Both the position numbers and the translations under genes were made by a program. Below are positions 47,444 through 56,511 of a stretch of 64,000 nt of DNA, in pieces (position 1 is the first letter of the stretch; every line of letters starts with the position of its first letter). The DNA is from Orobanche coerulescens (lineage: Eukaryota; Streptophyta; Magnoliopsida; Lamiales; Orobanchaceae). The notes under the pieces were generated by a model. The model worked only from the letters and a program-made list of their open reading frames with translations. It searched no databases and was not told the DNA's origin. The DNA is taken from positions 165,969,965 to 166,033,964 of the forward strand of contig CM065802.1 in NCBI GenBank assembly GCA_033398695.1, written 5' to 3'.

Positions 47444-49991
47444 CGTAACACCCCTAACTAGGTGGGTATTACAGTGTCCTGGACCCCCGACTGGGACCCA
47501 CTAGGCAGATGAAAATTAATTAATTAAGTGATATGATTGTAGTACCGAACCACAGTATATCAATAATTACTCCGATGAGGAGTTTATTACAACACACCCA
47601 AGAAAGTAACCGAATACAAGTATATTTTATATGGAGATAAAATATACAACACTGAATGAACTCAAAATCCAAAAGAAAATCTGCAGCGGAAATAAAATAA
47701 AGAAACACAGTGAATGAAAGGACTGGGGCCCCCTACTAGTATCACTGGGACTCCTCGCCGTCAACATTCTCTTCCTGTGCCTTAGCCTTGCCATGACCTG
47801 AAAACAATATCCCCCAATGGGATCAATTACACAGAACAACAATCCTCAAGAGTTGAATAAACACAATCATATATGCTGTATAAACCACAAGTTCGATCAA
47901 AATCTCAAACCGTCGAACACATGGGATCAAAAGTGAACTGGTCAGATTAACCCAATCCTGTTGAAAACATACACAATCACACATGCTGTATGAATCAACT
48001 AACGGTACGGCTCAAAGGGTGGCGCCACACTACACCCGGGATGGAAATGTGTCCGTGCACAATCCACCAACGAGTATCGATCGAATACACGTGTGGTCTT
48101 GTACCTAATCAGTCTCACGAAGTAATTCTTCTCGTGTGCACAGTCCAATGTGAGGCCAACAACCAACACACGACTTAATATGTGCCCGACATGAAAATCC
48201 TACACATACCAACCGGCACGCCAATATGACCCGGAATGCCACGAGATAACAAAAGTGACATCGAAATCAATAATGACTCACCGAGATGAAATGACAGTGA
48301 AATGAATGATAGCTCAATGAAATGAGTGAAACCATCGTTCCTTGTGACTGAAGTGATCAATTGACAATTACAAGTCTCAATACGGTTAATACATTATGAA
48401 TGACCTATAATTATGAATGAACAACAACGAAAGGAATGAATATCCTTTTAACCGAGTAAGAATTAACTTACACAACTCCGATGAAGTATGTCCTTCCACG
48501 AACAACGTCCTAAATGAAATGTCGGTCGCTCGAACAACCTTAAATGACAATACCAACATTGCTCAATATACGAATCAAACATAATTATAACCGACTTAAA
48601 CGTCTATACAACAATATCCAAACTCATTGAGGCATTCTAGCGAACATTTAGCAACAAACATCCTTTGATAATATCCAAATCCCGAATATATCAAAACCAA
48701 CTCTAAAATGAGTATTTCAAACCAATAAGAACTTCAATGATATCAATAATCCCATAAGAATCCACAATTCGAGTTAACGACTACATCTAAATCGAAACCC
48801 CCAAAAATATCGAAGTCAACCCCAAAGTGTTCTTGAATCAAACCCCAAACAATTCATGAAAATCCGAAATATATGCCATTAAATCCCTAGGAATACATTT
48901 ATCCAAGATAGATAATCCATATCTAACATATTCCAACAACAATCCAAGATCATATGAAGAAAATGGAAGGAAAACCCAAAATATCCGAATTTCTAGATTC
49001 AGTAAATCATTACCTTTGATTTGATGTGTTGGGGATGATGAAATGATGATTACTCCGGATTATAAGCTTGATGATGATGATAGATGATTGCACCTCGAAG
49101 AACACTCTCTAATTCGTCCAAAATCGCCTAAAACCGCCGAAGAAACAAAGAGAAATGACAAAAGACGCTAAAGGACTGGACTGTCCTATATATAGAAAAT
49201 CCCAATTAGCGTGCGCTAGCTCCTGTGCATAGCGTGCGCTATGAATTAATCTGGGTAGTCCAGTACCCTCTGTTCGCAACGGTAGCGTGCGCTATGTACT
49301 TCTTGTAGCGTGCGCTATGACTATGTACTTAGCGTGCGCTAACTCAAAATGTTAGCGTGCGCTAACGAATTATCTGATGCCCAGTATTGGAGTCCAGAAC
49401 CTTCTGTCCTCTGACCTGATCGCGGTAGCGTACGCTACAATCAATATTTAGTGTGCGCTACTACACCATTTGCGTACGCTAAAAACCACTCGTAGCGTGC
49501 GCTATGAATTAATCTCGTTCAGTCCAGTGGCCACTGGACTCAACCTGATCCGACCTTAGCGCGCGCTACACCGACAGTATAGTGTGTGCTACACCGACCT
49601 AATAGCGCGCGCTACTTACTATTCGTAGCGTGCGCTACTTACAATCCCAATCGCAGTCCAGTGCCTTCTGGACTGCCTGCTGAACTACACTAGCGTGCGC
49701 TAGTGTTGAGAGGTAGCGTGCGCTACCCGTACTCAATTAGCGCACGCTAAAGAGAGTACGTAGCATGCGCATCTCCTCACACACAACACACTATGAAGAT
49801 GACAACGGTGATAATCACGGCACGAAACTTCATCTAGGTTGATGATGAATGACGATACAATTACTCTGAACAGTGAATACATTGATTGAATATGAGTGAC
49901 AAACGATCAATAATGAGTGAAAATTACTGAGTGACAATTACAGAATGATAAGTACTGAATGATAATGACTGAATTACAACCGGGTTTTACA
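47444..49991 (-). repeat. Element E 5' LTR
   Basis: 2548 bp, the partner of 37467-40015; the first base has changed (CGTAACACC for TGTAACACC). TATA about 49187-49194, palindrome array 49206-49771. One unit differs by a local replacement (49235-49255) relative to the 3' LTR. Confidence 0.92.
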
Positions 49992-51082
49992 ATTTTCAAC
50001 CCGTTCCGCTTAAGGATGTTATTTTGACTCATTTCGTCACGTGATGTTATTTTTCGACTGTTTTCACCCATAGACATTATTTTCATTCTGTCCCGCACCA
50101 GAAGGTCATTTTCGATTGTTTTTGTCCCAGCACGTTATTTTTGACCTAATTTTCCACACACATTATTTCCGACGTGTTTCCCAAGGGCGTCATTTTCGAC
50201 CATAGTTCGTTGCGAGGCGACAATTTCGACCAGTTTCGTCACAAAATGTTGTTTTGGACCCGCTTCATCCAGGAACATTATTTCGACCAGCTTCGTCTAG
50301 GGACGTCATTTTCGACCGCTTCGCCCTGGGATGATATTTTCGATCAGTTTCGCTCTTTTCATCTACGGACATCATTTTTTACCAATTTTGTCTCGGGATG
50401 TCATTTGCGACCAATTTCTCCCCAGGACGATATTTTTTTCCTTTTTACCTCAGAGGATATTTTCGACCAGTTTCGTCATGGGATGTTATTTTCGATCAAT
50501 TATGCCCCGAGACATTATTTTCGACTCATTTCGCATCGTGAAGATATTTTCAGCCTGTTTCGCCCCGTGATGTTATTTTCAACTTGGTTTGCCCTGTGAT
50601 GTTATTTTCACCTCATAACGTTATTTTCGACCTGTCCCAGGATGTCATTTTCGGCTCGGAACATGGTTTTCGGCCTGTTTTGTCCCGAGACGTCATTTTT
50701 GACTGTTTTCACCTTGGGATGTCATTTTCAACTCGTTTCGACCCGAGACGATACTTTTGGCCTGTTTCGTCCCAAGACATCATTTTCGGTATGTTTCGTC
50801 ATGGGACGTCATTTTCGACCCATTTTGTTCCCATGCGTTATTTTCGAACTAATTTGTCCCATGACATAATCTTCGACTATTTTTGCCCCTAGGTGATGTT
50901 TTCGAGCCGAGTTTATTTTCGACTATTTCTACCTCAGGTCGTCATTTTCAATCTGTTTCACCCCAAGACGATATTTTTGACCCATTTATCCAATGAAGTC
51001 ATTTCGACCATTTCCGCCTCAGGACGTCATTTTCGACCGTTTCTCCCTGGGAAAACATTTTCGTCTCATTTTGCCCAGGGAT
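49992..51082. repeat. Minisatellite T, main block
   Basis: About 35 degenerate copies of a unit of 28-30 bp, of the form GACGTCATTTTCGACC followed by GTTTCGCCC and a short linker. Because 30 is a multiple of three, long frames run through it and translate as a ten-residue periodic peptide; I do not regard these as genes. Element E bounds it on the left and element F on the right. Confidence 0.88.
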
Positions 51083-51538
51083 TGTAATACCCGAGATTCT
51101 CGATTCCGGTTATTTTTGAATTTTTGTCGATTGCGCCGTTCATTTTGTTCTGTTGGCGATTTCTTGAGATTTTCCCCTATGTTGGGTACGGCACGATGTA
51201 CCGTGTTGTGGTGTTCGTCGGGTGCGACTTATCGCTGCGTAAGTCGAGCTAATAGTATGTCTTGCTTTGTTATGTGTTTGTTTTCGATTTGGATCGTTGG
51301 TGTTTTCCGTTAGTGTTTCGTTGCATGTTGAATAATTATTGTTTTGTCGAGGAGTATCATTTTTGTGCATTTGGTCGACTTTGTAAGATCACCACCGGCG
51401 CTTATAAAGTCTAAAAATTCTGAAACTTTACAATGTGATAGAGCATCAAATTAGCTTTCCAGTGGTTCAAACGGCGAGTCAATCGGAGTCCGGACGAAGG
51501 AGTTATGGCCGAACTAGCAAAGACTATGCAGTGTGTAA

Positions 51539-51664
51539 TTAGCGCACGCTAAATACATATATTAGCGCGCGCTAACGGATCTGGCAGAGGGTTCTGGATT
51601 GCATTTTACAGCCGTTAGCGCACGCTACACATACCTTAGCGTGCGCTAGCATTGATATATATAA
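51539..51664 (+). promoter_or_regulatory. Palindrome array and TATA box of 5' LTR F
   Basis: Four copies: TTAGCGCACGCTAA, TTAGCGCGCGCTAA, TTAGCGCACGCTAC and TTAGCGTGCGCTAG, then GATATATATAAG at about 51653-51664. The partner is at 56967-57098, where the last copy and the TATA flank differ. Confidence 0.75.
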
Positions 51665-52284
51665 GACTGCAGAGGTCAACTTTCGTCATTTCTTCCTCCC
51701 CTTTCTTCCTTCCGGTGATCTAGACGATCTTGAGGGTGTATAAGCATGGATTTTGGCCTGATATCATCACCCATCAATATCTTTGAGTTCCTAGTACGGA
51801 TTTAACAACATCCCAACATCTTTCGCCATTTTAATTAAGGTATTTTCTTCTTAAAACCCTACTTTCGGGATAATTGGGGGTTTATTGTGATTTCATGATT
51901 CCAATCCGAAATTGTTGATTCCCTTGTTGTTATCTAGTCTTGTTTATCTTAACCCCCAGTTTGGAGTTTCGTTTTCATGTTTTTATTGGGTTGATTTATG
52001 TTCTTGAGATATTTTGGGGTTTTTTCTTTTGATTTCAATTCTGGGCCGATTATGATGAATTGGTCATGTAATCCTTGTTGTATTGGTTGTAATCTACGGA
52101 TTAGTAACTCGTTTATCGACTTCATCTCACCCGGAACATGATTTTGGCTTTCTTGGAACGAACCCTTGAACCCTTGTAGTTTCTTAGTGTCGATTGAGAT
52201 TTCGTTTAGTGTTGTTGATTCGTAGCGGTGTTAATCTCGTGGTGATTGTGTTGTTATTGATTTCTCGTGAAGGTGGTCGGTTTT

Positions 52285-52380
52285 TGGGGCTGTTTCGGGG
52301 CTATTTTGGGGCTGTTTCGGGGCTGTTTTGGGGCTGTTTTGGGGCTGTTTTGGCCGGGCTGTTTCGGGATTGTTTCGGGG
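52285..52380 (+). repeat. G-rich short tandem repeat in LTR F
   Basis: Repeats of TTTTGGGGCTG/TTTCGGGGCTG, 11-12 bp, with runs of four G separated by 7-8 bases. The other LTR has fewer copies (57716-57800). Confidence 0.85.
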
Positions 52381-52930
52381 CCGTTTCGGCCGAGCCGCTT
52401 TCGTCGGAGTATTCACAAATTGATTTCGAGGCAAGTATCTTGCCCATACATTACGTGTTTTGTGGATATATTAGTTGGTAATTTTCGATACGTGATTTAT
52501 GAATGTCTATAATTAACTTTCAAAGGAATTGATATGCTTTTCAATACTTCCTTAAAAGATGACTCGTATGATTTCGTTGTTAAATATGCTTGTCTAAGTA
52601 TGTGTGGGGTATCGTTTTGTGTGATTATGACGTTGTAGATTTATAGCTTAACCTTTCCTTGAGATATGTATGGAACATATGCCTATTGATGATCCTGTGT
52701 CATTGTGTCGTTCGGCGTGGTTGCATAGGTATTTTCCCTCGTTACTATGTTATTGGTACTAGCTGCATCGTTGAAATTCTAGCATGAATCATATCGTTAC
52801 TTGGTCGTGAGTATATGTTGGATGAACTGGCCATTCTAGTAAGGTACCTCGACTATATATATACTGTGATTGACCTTCGAGGCTTGTGGTTTGCAACTGT
52901 GATTTTGGAACGTGTGTGTATGTGTTGTTG

Positions 52931-53147
52931 CTTCCACCCGGAGCATTCGACGGGACGTCTGGGGGTCGTTACTAAGGGGTACGGCCACGGAAGTGGACTT
53001 GGGTGCGTGTGTGGTTGAACTTCCACCCGGAGTGTCCGACGGGATGTCTGGGGGTCGATACTAAGGGGTACGGCCGCGGAAGTGGTTTCCCACCCGGAGC
53101 GTTCGACGGGGCGTCTGGGGGCCGATACTAAGGGGTACGGTCGCGGG
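52931..53147. repeat. Tandem repeat in LTR F, three copies
   Basis: Three units beginning CCACCCGGAGCATTCGACGG and ending ACTAAGGGGTACGGCC, starting at 52934, 53022 and 53090. The partner is at 58351-58567. Confidence 0.85.
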
Positions 53148-53649
53148 TTACCAGGTGTAGTTTTCATCTTGAGGATGACGTTGATGTTTTCGTTAATTGT
53201 GATATTGTCCGGAATATCACAATGCTTTGTGCTCGGGGTCGAGAGACATTATATATCGAGTCTTGGTGCTTGGCTAGAATGGCATAGGAATAATGTGTTA
53301 TGTGTAATGTGTCCTTGTAAGTGAACTGAAGTGGATGATCGGGTCGTGGACCCCGTGTTTTGTGACCGGAATGGTTGGGTCGTGGACCCCGTGTTTTGTT
53401 AACGGATTTACATTTTGGAAAATGAACTTTGGGGCTGTGACCCTAAATGGCTTTCGAGGAATTAAGAACTTTTCAATTTCTAATGTTTTCAAAACTCCCG
53501 AGATTTGGAAATGCTTTCAAAGTGGTTACTGGCTTCGTTTCTACTTTCAAGACTTGAACTATTTTTAACTAAAAATATCTCGGGAAGTCTTTCATTGTAT
53601 TCTCGGAATGTGTTGTGTATGGCTCGTTTTTGCACTTTATACTTGCACT

Positions 53650-53693
53650 AGCGAAACAGTGGAGTTTTGCTAACCCCCGAGTAATCGGGGGGT
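53650..53693 (+). other. Conserved hairpin pair in LTR F
   Basis: AGCGAAAC and GTTTTGCT (one G-U pair) around AGTGGA, then ACCCCCGA and TCGGGGGGT. In the 3' LTR the second hairpin is shortened on both sides yet still pairs: ACCCC 59093-59097 with GGGGT 59105-59109. Confidence 0.55.
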
Positions 53694-55886
53694 GGATATC
53701 TGTATTGTGTCCAGGTACATGCAGGTTTTCGGGAGCAAGTCACAGGATCGGTACGAGGGATGATGGAAGAGGAATGATACTAATCACACGAAGGCCAGTT
53801 TTGGGTTAAGTTAGTCGAAGTCCATTGTATTGTCTTTTCCGCTGTCTTATTGTTCATTGTTGCAAGTATTTTACCCTTGCGTGGGTATGAGTCTGGATGA
53901 GTTTATGTATTTTGATTTGTAAGTCAGTGAAGAAAGACCAAATCGGTCTATTGGTTCGTTATTTTGATTCGTCGGTATGTAATGTAATGTGTTGTTTTGA
54001 TGTCTAGCCTGGTGGATCCTCACGGAGAGGGTCTGCGGCGTGTAATATTCCCGATTCGATCTGGGGGTGTTACATTTATGGTATCAGAGCCTAGGTTGCG
54101 GAAACCTAGGCTGTCGGGTCCAGTCGTGTATTGTTGGGTCTTGTCTTGTCAGATTGAGTCTGACTGATGTCGTGTCGCGACGCGTCGTCTGGGATGTCGG
54201 TCGTGATTAGTATCATGATGCAACCATCATCTTCGTGCGATCTGTGGATGTAAGTCTCCCTACTACATGTTGTACCACGAGCTATACGAGCCGGTGTGAT
54301 TCTGTGTTATGTAGTAGTATTTGAAGGTGCATTGTGAGTAAGTGACATATATTTGTCGATTCTCGTTTTGTGCTAGAATGAAGAGTGATATTGCTAAATG
54401 TATCCTTGTATGAACTGTTTTTCTTGCAAGAGTAACAACCTTGGAATTTTAAGTTTTCGAAAGGCTTTCGGGGAGTCGTAATTTTTCTTAAAATGTTCTC
54501 CAAGGGAGGAAAAAAAATTTGATTTTTGTATGATGACCTCAAGGTCAAATTTTTTGAGACTTCAACTACCGATATTTCATTTTCATCTCATACTGTAAGT
54601 TTTCAAAACACGAGTTTTTAACTCAAATAAGGTCTACAAAATATACTCAAGACGTGACTCTTGCTTTTAACTTTTCAGTTTTGAATGACAATTGCCTATT
54701 GATGGTTGCTCATGAGGTGTTGTAATTATGTGAATCGATGGCTTTGAGATTCGAATATTGTTGTTGTTTATTTGTGACCTTCGATTCTATTAATGTCATA
54801 TATATGTTCACAATCATGTTGCTGAAATAGAACCATTAGCGCATGCTAAGTGTGAGGCTAGCACGCGCTAATGCAGTCTGGGTGGCGCACGCTAAATATT
54901 TGTTGTAGCGCACGTTAGTCAGTCTGGACAGAGGCTATGGAACTGCATATTTAGCCGTCAGGTCTATGTTTTGCACTCAATCATCTTCGACGGTATTCTA
55001 TGTGTGTTGAGCGATGCAACTGTTGTGTGAGAATAAGTGTTAGGACTTTTTGTAGCGCTAGGTGATAATTGATTTTGTTTAAATTATGTCTGTTGTGTGT
55101 GTGTTCGAAAACGTCACCCTGAAAATTTCATAAAGTTTCGACGATTCGATTAATCGGCGGCTCTGTGCGTACTTTGAAAATTATTTAGAATTAGCGAGCC
55201 GGCCTCGGATTCTCAAATAAAACCTCGACGGTATTTGAAAGAGTTGTTTTAAAGTACGCGTAGACATTTTATAAAATATTACCGTCGTTGGTTTTTGTGT
55301 AGTGTTGAGAGGATTTTTGAAAATGATTTTTGACGTATTGTTGTATTTTCAAATAATCCGAGTACATGATTTCAGAAATCTTTCACATCATAAAATCTTT
55401 ATTTTCAAAATTCAATACAATTTTTATTTTCAAAAATATACTGTGGAAGATAAAGAATCTTACTCGATTTAAAACTTCAAACTCGGGTTTAGAAAAGTTT
55501 TCTATACTGAGCCAGTTATCGTGCGTGATCTTGAATCACTCTATAATGATGATGTTAAAAAAATATATATTGTTTTGCAAGTGATGTCAAATGAGACGGT
55601 TAAAGTCCGTCGTTTACGGGTTTTGATGAAACAAACTGAGGTACCAAAAATACTTTCAAGATTTTTTGATGAAACAAACTGAGGTACCAAAAATACTTTC
55701 AAGATTTTATTTTGAATAGAGCACAAATCCAAGGATTTCCAAATGAAATCATTTAAAAGGATACCTCGTGGATTTTCTTATTTAGTTGTTATCAACTACC
55801 TTATGTGTTATGTCGTGCTGGGTTGGTACTTTAGCATATTATTTTCGTGAAGTTGCGCCATCGTATCGAGTGAGAATCCGCTTAGT

Positions 55887-56048
55887 ATGTCTAGGGATAG
55901 AGGATACGGTCGTGACCGCGGTATAGTTAGTCGTGGAGATCAGATACGGGACCAAGAGGATATGGCCGGGAAAGTTGCTACTCCAGCACTTCATTTTCGT
56001 TGTTTAGGTTTCGGGGACGAAACCTCTTTTAAAGGTGATATGATGTAA
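55887..56048 (+). pseudogene. Gag-start remnant in element F
   Basis: A 53-codon frame starting MSRDRGYGRDRGIVSRG, an RG-rich beginning like the gag starts of A, B and E, which passes straight into the conserved pre-PPT sequence (GFGDETSF, from TTTCGGGGACGAAACCTC) and ends in the first bases of a C-type LTR. It is what remains after deletion of nearly all of gag and pol. I do not expect a functional product. Confidence 0.5.
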
Positions 56049-56415
56049 TATCCGCAATTTTCGATTTTCGGTAAATTTCTTTTTTTGGCAAGAGTCCGTT
56101 TTAACGGATAAATGCGTGACGTTCGTCCTTCTGTGAATGTTTCATTCTACACTTGTTAACATCCGAGTTCGTTTCGGTGTCGTTTTGCTGAGTTCTGTGC
56201 TTTTTGGAGACCTTTCCGCATTTGAGATCGATTCTTGCGAATCCCGTTCGAAATTGTTGTTCGTATTTCCTCGTAAGTCCGTTTAACCTTATTAAATGTT
56301 TTGTGAAGTTCGGTTTGGTTATACATTTTCTTATCGTGATGTTTCAGGCGTTTGGGCCATTTTGTAATTTCCCAAAGTTTTGGGGTGGTTGCCTTCGTAT
56401 CGCCTTTCCCGATCT
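56044..56415 (+). repeat. C-family LTR piece inside element F
   Basis: Starts TGTAATATCCGCAATTTTCG and follows the first 370 bp of LTR C (19144-19510), then ends abruptly. No second LTR of this type flanks it, so it belonged to an older element captured in the interior of F. Confidence 0.65.
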
Positions 56416-56511
56416 TCAAGTTATCGGAATCATGTGTCATCTAGAGTTGCTCTGCCTAGATTGTTTCATGTTTTAAGTTTCGGGACGAAACTTCTTTTAA
56501 GGAGGGTAGAA

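Larger units (their letters stand above)
37467..49991 (-). mobile_element. Element E: near-complete Ty3/gypsy (Tekay-like)
   Basis: 12,525 bp on the minus strand with TSD ATTTT (37462-37466 and 49992-49996). LTRs are 37467-40015 and 47444-49991. The interior holds gag (to 44768) and a single-frame pol with protease, reverse transcriptase, RNase H, integrase and a chromodomain-like end, then a leader into which a CACTA transposon (45017-47251) inserted. Premature stops and gag frameshifts show that it is dead. The domain order places it in Ty3/gypsy; the C-terminal sequence suggests a Tekay-type chromovirus. Confidence 0.92.
51083..54074 (+). repeat. Element F 5' LTR
   Basis: 2992 bp. Short palindrome array (51539-51650), TATA, G-rich 11-12-bp repeats (52285-52380), tandem repeat of 68-88 bp (52931-53147), GGGCTGTGACCC (53432-53443) and the hairpin pair (53650-53693). 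Confidence 0.92.
54075..56511 (+). other. Interior of element F, non-coding composite
   Basis: It begins with a perfect PBS, TGGTATCAGAGCC (54079-54091), and a leader. A degenerate palindrome cluster (54835-54918), a 42-bp direct duplication (55621-55705), a gag-start remnant (55887) and an LTR-start piece of the C family (56044-about 56415) follow. It ends with TTTCGGGACGAAACTTC and a PPT (56499-56511). Confidence 0.7.

Noticed and set aside
50174..51087. Long open frames with a repeated ten-residue pattern
   Set aside because: They follow from a 30-bp minisatellite whose period is a multiple of three; several overlapping frames are open and none has a domain.
54079..54091. tRNA gene
   Set aside because: Only the 12-13 bases complementary to the tRNA 3' end are present; this is a primer-binding site.
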